Shown: positions 9,201 to 17,175 of the stretch, in pieces
How the letters are laid out: each line of letters begins with the position of its first letter
How positions within the stretch are numbered: position 1 is the first letter of the stretch
Assembly (NCBI RefSeq): GCF_051513965.1
Contig: NZ_CP195847.1
Location: 2,170,001 to 2,234,000 of the forward strand
DNA length: 64,000 bases
Origin: Paramicrobacterium sp051513965
GTDB taxonomy: Bacteria; Actinomycetota; Actinomycetes; Actinomycetales; Microbacteriaceae
Direction: 5' to 3'
The notes under the pieces: model-generated
Database searches by the model: none
The model's input: only the letters and a program-made list of their open reading frames with translations
Told to the model about the DNA's origin: nothing
Translations under genes and position numbers: made by a program

Positions 9201-9383
9201 CTTGAGCTTCTCGATTCTGGAGGGGATGCCGTGGCCGTCGACGCGCGCACGGGCGAATGCTTCGAGTGGGCCGAGCAGACCCGCGTGTTCCGGCTTGCGG
9301 AAGCTGTGCCCGGGGGCACTCTGCGTCTGACGGCATCCACTCCGCTCGTGCTCACGCAGGTGGAGCTCATCGCTCGCGACTGA
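6234..9383 (+). CDS. GH92 alpha-mannosidase
   Basis: Calcium-dependent exo-alpha-mannosidase family 92 (1049 aa), which trims alpha-1,2/1,3/1,4-linked mannose. Diagnostic family segments are visible: YTTTNGFWDTYRTAWP, a HEM motif carrying the likely general-acid Glu, SNQPAHHIPFM, and the C-terminal PGDEDNGEMSAWYVF signature with conserved acidic residues. No signal peptide is seen, so it probably acts inside the cell on imported glycans. A further ~250 residues follow the catalytic core and look like a beta-sandwich module. No ribosome-binding site precedes ATG 6234, and the -10 spacing suggests a leaderless transcript. Its 3' end overlaps the convergent lacI-family gene by 17 bp. Confidence 0.92.
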   Translation: MTHDEINVAARQGGPTTAVAARQGAGFSSPEAYLLEQSQTSPTRWVIPELTGHQVAAGDELSWVWFPERSLPTGAEHPNVDDLETFWAATAFTLDLVFDDGTRLSDSALDQYGIPLTPEAQEDARMQWVDQWNRRRVDLTHVAGRRIACVEASLGRTDGPQTRPARGWLDDVRVVPARPRATEPLDLVRTTRGTHSSGTFSRGNNAPLVAVPHGGVFGLPMTDASDARWPYSYAAHNRASDARPALQAFATSHIPSPWMGDRGVFQIMPSPEPVPDTDRTARALAFDHDDERDAPHEYAVSLEHGVTASLTAGEFALGLRFTFSGERGSIILDHHGTVSDTTITLEDDVATVTTLLDDRENTPPQYVHLRVHGALDDKTTIADGRLGGWITVDGTAPVDVLIGVSTVSPEDAVANLHAAGSYDRMRDACREQWRDVLGTLEVEGASHDQLTSLYSGLYRLFLYPNVASETARDGVPRTRSPYGQVLREPIRTSGDEIVEGPYTTTNGFWDTYRTAWPLLALLTPQRAGELASGFVQHFLDGGWTPRWSAPGAEDVMTGTTSDTVFADLLAKRVPGLDLETAYRSALKNATVPASDHRVGRKGMRPGAFRGYVSTETGEGMSWTLDAAINDWALAVMARMLRDRCALESDERERYDAEAEWFARRSLQYRSVFNSEVGFFVGRRPDGSWRVPASDFDPAEWGYDYTETNAWGTMFTVPHDGAGIVRLHGGEEGMRAALTRFFAERETGAADRSGSYGFAIHEMTEARDIRMGMLGMSNQPAHHIPFMPMVAGDHDHSHRVVRECLQRLFVGSDLGQGYPGDEDNGEMSAWYVFATIGLYPLAPATGSYVLVPPSVRRTVLRPSNGEATVIEVAGPSMGPYIASVEIDGEPWTEIALPHEVLTRGSHIVFTLSDEPCGWGSASRPASASEIHGFDAMPVDVLPPEASPLTDDSGETRVELAAGESVEIPVGETTASLYTLTSARVGEFGWTLELLDSGGDAVAVDARTGECFEWAEQTRVFRLAEAVPGGTLRLTASTPLVLTQVELIARD

Positions 9384-10404
9384 TGCGCGGCGGCGACGTG
9401 CTCTCGCGGACGGCGAGCGTCGATGTCGGTCCGGGGATGCTCTCGATGGGTTCCGTGCTCTCGATCTGCTGAAGCAGTCTGGAGGCGGCCAGTTCGCCCA
9501 GTTCGAATGTGTCACGAGAGAGGCACGTGATCGACGGACTCACCAGACCCGCCATCACGGAGTCGTCGAACGACGCGATCGACAGCTCCGTCGGAACCGA
9601 TACGCCCATCTCCAGGGCGACCCGCAGTCCGGACACAGCCATGACATCGTTATCGAACACGATCGCGGTGGGAACCGAACGTCCGCTCAGCAGCTGCCGG
9701 GTGACCGTCGCTGCGCGCCCCGCGGAGAAGTCCGTGAATGTGATGTTCGAAGTCACGCCATCCTCGGCGAGCGAACGCAGAACCTCGGCGCGGAGCCGAG
9801 TGTGCTCGAACTCCTCGGGACCCGCGACGTAGTCGATGTGTCGGTGTCCGAGGGCATACAGATAGTCGAAGACGATGTGAGCCGCAGCTGCGTCGTCCAT
9901 CCAGACCGCGGGCGGACGACCTGCTTCGGCGGGATGACTGCCGATCACGATCGCTGGAAGCCGAAGCTGCGAGATCAGATCGAGTCGCGGATCGTCTTCG
10001 CGCGGGTCGAGCACGATCACACCGTCGACCTGCTTGGAGCTGTGCCACGCCCGGTACGTTGCCACTTCGTCGTCGAAGTCGCGGACGACTCGCATCTGCA
10101 TCGCGGCACCACTGGCTGTGAGGCCAGACTGGATGCCGGAGATGAGGTCCGTGAAGAATGCCTCGGCCCCGAGGCTGCGCGCCGGACGTTCGACGACGAG
10201 CCCGATCACACCGACATGCGAGCCGACGAGCGCCCGTGCCGCAGAGTTTGGCACCCACCCGTGCTCGTCTGCGATCGCGAGGATGCGCTTTCGGGTCGCG
10301 TCGCTCACTCCGGGTCTGTTGTTGAGCGCGAAAGAGACCGCTCCCGGCGAGACCCCTGCGAGTCTCGCGATGTCAGCGATCGTGATGCGTTTATTGGGTA
10401 CCAT
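9367..10404 (-). CDS. LacI-family transcriptional regulator
   Basis: DNA-binding repressor (345 aa). The N-terminal LacI helix-turn-helix is clear (ITIADIARLAGVSPGAVSFAL, residues ~6-26, with the hinge region after VSDATRKRI), followed by a periplasmic-binding-protein-like effector domain (VIGLVVERP through IASFDDSVM). ATG 10404 is chosen; the GTG at 10416 lies inside the operator. An operator at 10415-10430 directly upstream implies autoregulation, and the same palindrome marks every transcription unit of the locus. The inducer is probably a mannose-containing breakdown product (inference). Confidence 0.92.
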   Translation of the reverse strand: MVPNKRITIADIARLAGVSPGAVSFALNNRPGVSDATRKRILAIADEHGWVPNSAARALVGSHVGVIGLVVERPARSLGAEAFFTDLISGIQSGLTASGAAMQMRVVRDFDDEVATYRAWHSSKQVDGVIVLDPREDDPRLDLISQLRLPAIVIGSHPAEAGRPPAVWMDDAAAAHIVFDYLYALGHRHIDYVAGPEEFEHTRLRAEVLRSLAEDGVTSNITFTDFSAGRAATVTRQLLSGRSVPTAIVFDNDVMAVSGLRVALEMGVSVPTELSIASFDDSVMAGLVSPSITCLSRDTFELGELAASRLLQQIESTEPIESIPGPTSTLAVRESTSPPRISRER

Positions 10405-10414
10405 GTCAGGAATC

Positions 10415-10430
10415 ACTATATCGATTTAGT
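10415..10430. promoter_or_regulatory. LacI-type operator between regulator and GH38 genes
   Basis: ACTATATCGATTTAGT. Read on the minus strand it contains TATAGT, a -10 element 10 bases before the regulator ATG. On the plus strand TTTAGT could serve as the -10 of the GH38 gene. Confidence 0.72.
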
Positions 10431-10449
10431 CTCGACTGAGGAGCCCCAC

Positions 10450-13443
10450 ATGCACGATGAGACCTCACTCACCGTCGGCCGCGTGACCCGCGTGCTGACT
10501 GAACGCGTCATTCCTGCAATCTACTCGACGTCGCACGCTCTCACCGTGCAGGCACACCAACTGGCGGGTGAGCCGATCGCTCCCGCGGAGGGCATCGCCC
10601 TCGATTACGAGCCCTTCGAGGTCGGAAGTGAGTGGGGCCCGGCCTGGGGAACGACCTGGTTCCATCTCACAGGCGAGGTTCCCGAGGCGTGGGCCGGACG
10701 CCCCGTCGAGGTGCGCGTGGACCTCGGTTTCGACAAGAACATGCCGGGCTTCCAGTGTGAGGCTCTCGTGTACCGCGCCGACGGCTCCCCGGTGAAGAGC
10801 ATCAACCCGCGCAACCAGTGGGTGCCGGTCACCGACTCTGCGGAGGGCGGCGAGGTCATCGACCTGTACCTCGAGGCCGCGTCCAACCCTGTGCTGCTCG
10901 ACTACCACCCCTTCCTGCCGACCCAGGAGGGCGACATCCTCACCTCGTCGCCGCGCAAGCTGTACCGCACGCGCCGCATGGAGCTCGCGGTCTTCGAGCC
11001 CGAGGTCTTCGAGCTCTCGCTCGACCTCGAGGTGCTGCTCGAGCTGCAGGCGCAGCTTCCCGAGACCGCACCCCGTCGCCTCCGCATCCTTCAGGCGCTC
11101 GACAACGCTCTCGATCGGCTCGACCTGCAGCACATCGTGGAGACGGCATCCGAGTCCCGCGCCCAGCTGCGCGATGTGCTCGACTCGCCCGCCGAGGCGA
11201 GCAGCCACCGCATCGCGGCCATCGGCCACGCGCACATCGACTCCGCGTGGCTCTGGCCGGTGCGTGAGACGATCCGCAAGGTCGCTCGCACGACGTCCTC
11301 GATGACCGAGCTCATCGAGCGTGACCCTGACTTTCTGTATGGAATGTCGAGTGCTCAGCAGTACGAGTGGATCAAAGAGCACCGTCCCGAGGTGTTCGCA
11401 CGTGTGAAGGACGCCGTTGAGAAGGGGCGCTTCCTCCCCCTCGGCGGCATGTGGGTCGAGTCGGACACGGTCATGCCGACCGGTGAGTCGCTCGCGCGTC
11501 AGTTCGCGTACGGGCAGCGCTTCTTCGAGAAGGAGTTCGGCATTCGTTCCAAGGGGGTGTGGCTGCCCGACAGCTTCGGCTACTCTCCTGCGCTGCCGCA
11601 GCTCATGCGCCGTGCGGGTTTCGAATGGTTCTTCACGCAGAAGATCTCGTGGAATCAGCGCAATGTGTTCCCCCACCACTCCTTCCTCTGGGAGGGCATT
11701 GACGGGTCACGCATGTTCACGCACTTCCCTCCAATGGACACCTACAACTCGCAGCTCTCCGGCGAAGAGGTCGCGAAGGCGACGCGCCAGTTCAAGGAGA
11801 ACCGTGTGGCGACGCAGTCGATTGCGCCGGTGGGCTGGGGCGACGGCGGCGGCGGAACGACCCGCGAGATGACCGGCAAGGCCCGTCGTATGGAGAACCT
11901 CGAGGGCAGTGCGCGCGTCGAGTGGCAGCATCCTGACGACTTCTTCGATTCTGCGAAGGCCGAGCTGGTCGACCCCGCCGTGTGGGTCGGAGAACTCTAC
12001 CTCGAGCTGCACCGGGGCACCCTCACGAGCCAGCACGCGACGAAGGCCGGAAACCGCCGTGCGGAGCAGGCGCTCATCGAGGCCGAGCTCTGGGCGGCAT
12101 CCGCTGCTGTTCGTGAGGGCTTCGCGTATCCGTATGCGGAGTTCGACCGCCTCTGGAAGCTGCTTCTTCTGCAGCAGTTCCATGACATTCTGCCGGGCAC
12201 ATCGATCGCCTGGGTACACCGCGAGGCTGCTGCGACGTTCGCATCGATCGTCGCTGGTGCCGAGGCGATCTCGGCCGAGGCTCGCGCAGCGCTTGTCGGT
12301 GAGGGCGACCGGGCCATCGTGTTCAGCCCAGTCTCGGTGGCCGGCCCTGCCCCGCTGGGTGCCGCTGTCGCACCGGAGCTCGAGCCCGAGACCAGCCTGA
12401 CCGACGCCGACGGTGGCTTCGTCCTCGAGAACACCCTCGTCACCGTCACGATCTCGAGCGAGGGCCTCATCACCTCGGCGGTCGACAAGGCCACCGGCCG
12501 TGACGCGATCGCACCGGGACAGGAGGCGAATCTCTTCCAGATGCACCAGGACTTCCCGAACATGTGGGACGCCTGGGACATCGACCGCTTCTACCGCAAT
12601 CGTGTGGACGACCTGCGCGATGCCGACTCGCTTTCGGCACGTGTGGTCGGCGGAACGGCGGAGGTCACGGTGGACCGCAGCTTCTCGGCATCCGCTCTGC
12701 GTCAGACCATCTCGCTCGCACCCGACTCACGGACGGTCGAGCTGCGCACCGAGATCGATTGGAACGAGACCGAGAAGCTGCTGAAGCTCGCGTTCCCGCT
12801 CGACGTTCAGGCAGCGAGCACGGAGGCTGAGACGCAGTTCGGATTCCACGCGCGTCCGACGCACGTGAACACGAGCTGGGAGGCCGCCAAGTTCGAGACC
12901 TCGATGCACCGCTTCGTGCTGGTGCGTGAGCCGGACTTCGGTGTTGCACTCGTGAACGACTCGATCTACGGGTACGACACGACGAGAGATTCGACGGATG
13001 CCGGTGTCACGACGACCGTGCGCCTGTCGCTGCTCCGTGCGCCGCGGTTCCCCGACCCCGAGACGGACCACGGCACACACGTCATCACGACGGGTCTCGT
13101 AATCGGAGCTGACCCGGAGATCGCTACGGCTGCGGGCATCACGATGAATGCGCCTGCGACGGTCGTGACCGGTGGAAACGAGGTGCAGCCGCTCGTGTCT
13201 GTGTCGGGTGACGGTGTCATCGTGTCGAGTGTCAAGCTCGCGGCGGACCAGTCGGGAGACGTCATCGTGCGTGTCTACGAGTCACGTGGGCGTCGTGCAA
13301 CGGGACGTCTCGAGGTCGGTTTCGAGCACGCTGGCATCCGTGAGGTGTCGCTCATCGAAGACGAGCTGGAGAGCCCGCGGACCGGAGCCGAATTCGCACT
13401 CACTCCGTTTGAGGTGCGTACGCTGCGGATCGCCTCGAAGTAG
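10450..13443 (+). CDS. GH38 alpha-mannosidase
   Basis: Zinc-dependent retaining alpha-mannosidase (997 aa). Zinc ligands are visible in IGHAHIDSAWLWP (H262, D264). The nucleophile Asp is in GVWLPDSFGYSP (about D374), and LLLQQFHDILPGTSI supplies the late zinc His. The beta-sandwich C-terminal domains follow. The start is ATG 10450, with GAGGAG six bases upstream; the open frame extends further upstream only through the operator and the regulator. It would remove alpha-1,3/1,6-mannose after GH92 has trimmed the outer residues. Ends before a strong terminator. Confidence 0.93.
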   Translation: MHDETSLTVGRVTRVLTERVIPAIYSTSHALTVQAHQLAGEPIAPAEGIALDYEPFEVGSEWGPAWGTTWFHLTGEVPEAWAGRPVEVRVDLGFDKNMPGFQCEALVYRADGSPVKSINPRNQWVPVTDSAEGGEVIDLYLEAASNPVLLDYHPFLPTQEGDILTSSPRKLYRTRRMELAVFEPEVFELSLDLEVLLELQAQLPETAPRRLRILQALDNALDRLDLQHIVETASESRAQLRDVLDSPAEASSHRIAAIGHAHIDSAWLWPVRETIRKVARTTSSMTELIERDPDFLYGMSSAQQYEWIKEHRPEVFARVKDAVEKGRFLPLGGMWVESDTVMPTGESLARQFAYGQRFFEKEFGIRSKGVWLPDSFGYSPALPQLMRRAGFEWFFTQKISWNQRNVFPHHSFLWEGIDGSRMFTHFPPMDTYNSQLSGEEVAKATRQFKENRVATQSIAPVGWGDGGGGTTREMTGKARRMENLEGSARVEWQHPDDFFDSAKAELVDPAVWVGELYLELHRGTLTSQHATKAGNRRAEQALIEAELWAASAAVREGFAYPYAEFDRLWKLLLLQQFHDILPGTSIAWVHREAAATFASIVAGAEAISAEARAALVGEGDRAIVFSPVSVAGPAPLGAAVAPELEPETSLTDADGGFVLENTLVTVTISSEGLITSAVDKATGRDAIAPGQEANLFQMHQDFPNMWDAWDIDRFYRNRVDDLRDADSLSARVVGGTAEVTVDRSFSASALRQTISLAPDSRTVELRTEIDWNETEKLLKLAFPLDVQAASTEAETQFGFHARPTHVNTSWEAAKFETSMHRFVLVREPDFGVALVNDSIYGYDTTRDSTDAGVTTTVRLSLLRAPRFPDPETDHGTHVITTGLVIGADPEIATAAGITMNAPATVVTGGNEVQPLVSVSGDGVIVSSVKLAADQSGDVIVRVYESRGRRATGRLEVGFEHAGIREVSLIEDELESPRTGAEFALTPFEVRTLRIASK

Positions 13444-13477
13444 GCGAAGCGTCAGCTCACACCGAGCCCAACGTTCG

Positions 13478-13511
13478 AAGCGCGCCGTCCCGCTGTGGGG
13501 CGGCGCGCTTT
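13478..13511 (+). terminator. Rho-independent terminator after GH38
   Basis: AAGCGCGCCG and CGGCGCGCTT arms with a short GC-rich loop and a T-containing tail. It closes the glycan locus on its right side. Confidence 0.75.
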
Positions 13512-13551
13512 GCGTCAACGCGTCAACGCATCAACGCATCAACGCTTCAAC
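13512..13551. repeat. Five tandem copies of an 8-bp unit GCRTCAAC
   Basis: GCGTCAAC x2, GCATCAAC x2, GCTTCAAC. The right part encodes the last residues and stop codon of the leftward membrane-protein gene, so copy-number change would shift its C-terminus. Confidence 0.7.
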
Positions 13552-14867
13552 CCAGTGTCATGAGGGTTCGGGAGTGGCGGACGTGGCGGAACATTGTCGG
13601 GCAGTGGCATGACATTGTCCTTGTCTTCCGTTGTCTCGGCTGGTTCCTGCCGCGGCTCCGTCTCCGGACGAGCATCCTTCTGGCCTTGTGTCGCTGGGCG
13701 GGCTGAATCGACGTCCGCAACCTGTCCGACGGGCGCGACGATGCCAGGCAGCTGCGCCTGACTCTGCGCGTGCGTCTCGAGTAGCGCCGCGAGGAATCGC
13801 ACGAACATGGAGATCCACCCGAACAGCACCCCGAATGCAATGAGTTCGAACGAGGTCAACGGCAGGTAGCCGATGCCGTGATACAGCCAGGTCGCGAGAA
13901 CCAGAACGGCGAGGAAGCCCAGCGTCGCCAGGAAGAACTGCCACGGCATACCGCGCAGAAGCAGCGGTGAGACCAACATGAGGATGCCGAAGAACACGGT
14001 CAGTGCGATCGCAAAGCTGTTGTGGATGACGACGCTGACGTTGACGGGGACGAATCCGATTCCGGCGAGTGCGAACCCCATCGCGATGAAGAGAGCGGAG
14101 ACGACCGGCGGTGACCACCGGTAGCGGATCACTCCGGCATCGTGGAGGTTGCGGATGTCACGGTCGACGTACAGAGCGAACGTGGTGACGAGCACTCCCG
14201 CGACGATGAGCACGGCGTTGAAGCTGATGCTCGGGCGGTCGCCGAGGGCACCGAGATGGCTGATGTGGTAGCGCCACCAGATCGGGTCGGTCGACGTCGC
14301 CATGCTGGCCAGGATGCCGACGCCGACGAACAGGAACATCCGCTGTGACAGCGACACCGTCGTCAGTTTCGACACGGCGAGGTAGAGGATGTATGCCGCG
14401 AATCCTGTCGCGATGGCGCAGCCGATCGCTGCGTCGATGTGGTCGATCGAGAGACGTCGGAACGCCAGCTGCACGACAAACATGAGGATGGCTGTGGCGA
14501 GCGCTCCCAGTGCTGTGTGCACGACGGCGACGACGATGGCGTCGAGCGTGAACTTCCACGACGGCAGTTCGAGACGCCACTGCTGTCCGGGCAGACGTCG
14601 TGAGCGCCAGTAGCCGATGACGGCCGAGACCGTTCCGAGAACACTGACGCTGACGACGGCGACCATGCCGATCGACCAATGGTTCCAGTCCCAGTCCGAC
14701 CAGATCGGAACGGACGTGCTGCCGAAGACGATGAGAGCGAAGCCTGCGCCAAGAAGGGCAGCGACGACGCCGGCGACGAGTGCCTCGACTTCGACGGTGA
14801 TGCCGCGTTCCTTCTCGCGTCGAGTCAGAGGTGCCCCGGGGCGTGCGGAACGACGAAGAGCGGACAT
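13539..14867 (-). CDS. Multi-pass membrane protein, DUF998-like
   Basis: Integral membrane protein (442 aa from ATG 14867) with about ten hydrophobic helices in two blocks. A central SDPIWWRYHISHLG-like stretch followed by SISFN is typical of DUF998 proteins as I know them; their function is not established. The last ~80 residues are hydrophilic, rich in Pro/Gln/Glu/Asp, and predicted cytoplasmic. Monocistronic and convergent with the GH38 gene. The final codons fall inside an 8-bp tandem repeat. Confidence 0.72.
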   Translation of the reverse strand: MSALRRSARPGAPLTRREKERGITVEVEALVAGVVAALLGAGFALIVFGSTSVPIWSDWDWNHWSIGMVAVVSVSVLGTVSAVIGYWRSRRLPGQQWRLELPSWKFTLDAIVVAVVHTALGALATAILMFVVQLAFRRLSIDHIDAAIGCAIATGFAAYILYLAVSKLTTVSLSQRMFLFVGVGILASMATSTDPIWWRYHISHLGALGDRPSISFNAVLIVAGVLVTTFALYVDRDIRNLHDAGVIRYRWSPPVVSALFIAMGFALAGIGFVPVNVSVVIHNSFAIALTVFFGILMLVSPLLLRGMPWQFFLATLGFLAVLVLATWLYHGIGYLPLTSFELIAFGVLFGWISMFVRFLAALLETHAQSQAQLPGIVAPVGQVADVDSARPATQGQKDARPETEPRQEPAETTEDKDNVMPLPDNVPPRPPLPNPHDTGLKR

Positions 14868-14922
14868 CACAGGTCAAGTGTAGGGAAGACCACCGACTGA
14901 TCTCACACGAGGTTCACACGTG

Positions 14923-15492
14923 TCAGACGATGCGACCGACGCTCGCGAGCGCCATGCGCAGCATCGTGCCGCGACCGCCTTCCATCTCACGTGCGACAGC
15001 GTCTGACTGCGCTTCGTCTGGCGTCATCCACGTGAGTTCGAGAGCATCCTGTCGTGGATCGCATGTGCCTGTGACAGGCACCACATATGCGAGGGAGACG
15101 GCATGCTGGCGTTCGTCAGTGAACGATGACAGGCCCGGCATCGGAAAGTACTCGGCCACAGTGAATGGAACGGGGGATGCCGGCAGAAGCGGAAACGCCA
15201 TGGGGCCGAGGTCCTTCTCAAGGTGGCGGAACAGAGCGTCACGGAGGGTCTCCCCGTAGAGGACGCGCCCTGACACCAGAGTTCGAGTCATCTGTCCGGT
15301 CGCGGTGGCTCGGAGAAGCACACCGACCTCCGTGACGACGCCCATGCCATCGACGCGGACAGGGACGGCCTCGACGTACAGAAGCGGAAGGCGCTGTCTG
15401 ATCTGCTCGAGTTCGATATCGCTCAGCCAGCCTGGTGCTGTCGGACCCCGAGGCTCTTCGGGCTGGTCTGGGTCTGGAGTGCGAACGGCCAT
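14923..15492 (-). CDS. NUDIX-like protein, DUF4916 family
   Basis: Cytosolic protein (189 aa). Family features read directly: GWLSDIELEQIRQRLPLLYVEAVPVRVD near the start, LVSGRVLYGETLRDALFRHLEKDLGP in the middle (split here only for description; residues ~85-110), then FTVAEYFPMPG and RQHAVSLAYVVPVTG. These match the actinobacterial DUF4916/NUDIX group; a canonical complete Nudix box is not evident, so catalysis is uncertain. ATG 15492 has TGGAG just upstream and is preferred over the 23-residue longer start. Confidence 0.75.
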   Translation of the reverse strand: MAVRTPDPDQPEEPRGPTAPGWLSDIELEQIRQRLPLLYVEAVPVRVDGMGVVTEVGVLLRATATGQMTRTLVSGRVLYGETLRDALFRHLEKDLGPMAFPLLPASPVPFTVAEYFPMPGLSSFTDERQHAVSLAYVVPVTGTCDPRQDALELTWMTPDEAQSDAVAREMEGGRGTMLRMALASVGRIV

Positions 15493-15602
15493 GCTCCATT
15501 GTTGCAATGCTCTCCTCAAGACGCTGTCAGAGCACGCCGGTAGGCTGGCTTCCACCCTCATGACCGATGTTTCGCCTTATCTCTCCGGGGAGGATGTGCG
15601 CT

Positions 15603-16253
15603 ATGAGCCTCGCTCTCGATGCCGATGCTGTGATCTGGTCTGCTTCAGAAGCGGATCGAGAGGGCCGTCCGCTGCTCGTGCTCATGCACGGCTTCGGTTC
15701 ACACGAGGGAGATCTGTTCGGGCTCGCTCCGTCGTTGCCTCTCGAACCCGTCATCGCTGCGGTGCGTGCGCCGCTTGCGGCTCCGTGGCCATTGGACGGC
15801 TGGGCGTGGTTTCCCCGCGATGAACAGTCTTCTCCGCAGGCATCCGATGTGAATGCTGCGGCGGATGCCGTCATCGACTGGCTCGATGGACTCAGTGTGA
15901 CTCCAACCTCGGTCGGGCTCATGGGCTTCTCGCAGGGTGGGGCGATGGTGGTGCAGTTGATGAGGCGGAGTCCGGAGCGCTTTGACTATGGCGTCGTCAT
16001 GTCTGGGTTCGTCACGGAGGGTGAGGAGCCTGGCGATCTGACGCTCGAAGAGAGCAGACCGCCGATCTTCTGGGGTCGTGGCACACATGACGAGGTGATT
16101 CCCGAGTCAGCGATCGTGCGGACAACCGATTGGCTGCCGTCGCACTCGACGCTTTCAGGTCGTATCTATGAGGGCCTCGGGCACGGCATCAATCAGCAGG
16201 CAGCTGCGGACATTCGCGTGTTCATTGAGCGACAGCTGACCCACGACAGCTGA
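15603..16253 (+). CDS. Alpha/beta hydrolase, phospholipase/carboxylesterase type
   Basis: Small serine hydrolase (216 aa). LVLMHGFGSHEGDLF forms the oxyanion strand-loop, GFSQGG is the nucleophile elbow (G-x-S-x-G), and the triad is completed by Asp in GTHDEVIP and His in GLGHGIN. No signal peptide. GGGGAGG lies upstream; ATG 15603 fits its spacing better than ATG 15594. The substrate is unknown. The final codons and stop are made from the first units of a 14-bp tandem repeat. Confidence 0.85.
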   Translation: MSLALDADAVIWSASEADREGRPLLVLMHGFGSHEGDLFGLAPSLPLEPVIAAVRAPLAAPWPLDGWAWFPRDEQSSPQASDVNAAADAVIDWLDGLSVTPTSVGLMGFSQGGAMVVQLMRRSPERFDYGVVMSGFVTEGEEPGDLTLEESRPPIFWGRGTHDEVIPESAIVRTTDWLPSHSTLSGRIYEGLGHGINQQAAADIRVFIERQLTHDS

Positions 16254-16299
16254 CTCACGACAGCTGACAAGCGACAGCTGACAAGTAGAAGCTGACCCA
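16230..16299. repeat. Five tandem copies of a 14-bp unit (CGACAGCTGACNNN)
   Basis: Units at 16230, 16244, 16258, 16272 and 16286 share CGACAGCTGAC (the last is decayed), with a partial sixth. The first two units encode the C-terminus and stop of the hydrolase gene. Confidence 0.8.
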
Positions 16300-16337
16300 C
16301 GGCAGCCGGCGCGCATCTGGCACAAAGGGCCCGTTTG

Positions 16338-17018
16338 CTAGTTCTCGTGTGAGTGAAAGACCGGAACGGTCTGCTCTCCTGATGCTCGTGTGGCGAGCAC
16401 AATTGCCATAACGCCGAGCAGCAGGGGTGCTGCCATCGTGACCAAACCGACAACGCTGCTAATTGCGAACAGTGTGTTCTGTGCATCCGCACCCCCTGCA
16501 TTGCCGTGCAGCACGAAGACCTGAGTGGTGACGATCTGCAGTGCATTGACGGCAGCGATTGCCACGAGTGTCCATCCAGGAAGTGTGTTCCATGGGCGAG
16601 GCACGACGGCGACACGAGCGATCTGCACAACCGCGATCAATGCGAGTGCGCCGCGAGCTGCCAGACCGATCAGGGTCAGGAGGCTGAGGAGCTCTATCTG
16701 CACGATTCCGGCGAGCTGTCCTTCGAAAACATGCAGAACACTGAACACGCCCAAACCGATAAGTGCGAATGTGCCGAGTGGCTTTCGAGCGGTGACGCTT
16801 GCTTCGGATTTGAGGCCGATGGCGAAGACGACCAGAGCTGCAGCGAAGAGAAGCACGCTCACGATGTGCAGGTAAGGCACTTCGGGGCGGCCAGAATTCA
16901 GGAGTCCGGAGAGGATCAGGAGAATGCCTCCCAGCATCCACGTGTTTTTCACGCGTCCTGAAACCTCTCGCGAAGATGGCGTCGGTCCGTCCGAATCTAC
17001 TCCTTCTCTCTCGCTCAT
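16338..17018 (-). CDS. Six-helix membrane protein of unknown function
   Basis: A 226-residue protein with a ~25-residue hydrophilic N-terminus and about six TM helices (first around WMLGGILLILSGLL, last around LVTMAAPLLLGVMAIVLA), ending in a short soluble tail. No family recognised. Monocistronic. The gap to the divergent DUF222/HNH gene holds its promoter and a LexA box belonging to that neighbour. Confidence 0.65.
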   Translation of the reverse strand: MSEREGVDSDGPTPSSREVSGRVKNTWMLGGILLILSGLLNSGRPEVPYLHIVSVLLFAAALVVFAIGLKSEASVTARKPLGTFALIGLGVFSVLHVFEGQLAGIVQIELLSLLTLIGLAARGALALIAVVQIARVAVVPRPWNTLPGWTLVAIAAVNALQIVTTQVFVLHGNAGGADAQNTLFAISSVVGLVTMAAPLLLGVMAIVLATRASGEQTVPVFHSHEN

Positions 17019-17133
17019 GCAGTCAGTCTATGGCGCATTTGCGACTATTTTCCACGCTCCCGATGGTGATTGAAAACTCGAGGTAGTGCCTGAAGATGTC
17101 GCCTGTCGTATCCACACAGGAGTTATCCCCAAC

Positions 17134-17149
17134 TCGAACAGATATTCGA
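17134..17149. promoter_or_regulatory. Probable LexA (SOS) box before the DUF222/HNH gene
   Basis: TCGAACAGATATTCGA matches the actinobacterial SOS consensus TCGAAC-N4-GTTCGA at 11 of 12 fixed positions. It lies 26 bp before ATG 17176. Confidence 0.68.
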
Positions 17150-17175
17150 ATAATGTCGGTGGCTGGTGGCAAGAT

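Noticed and set aside
9802..10449. 216-codon upstream extension of the GH38 frame
   Set aside because: It runs antisense to the LacI-family gene and across the operator; ATG 10450 has a good ribosome site.
17086..17175. Upstream GTG start for the DUF222/HNH gene
   Set aside because: It would place the LexA box inside the coding sequence, and the added residues are not family-like.
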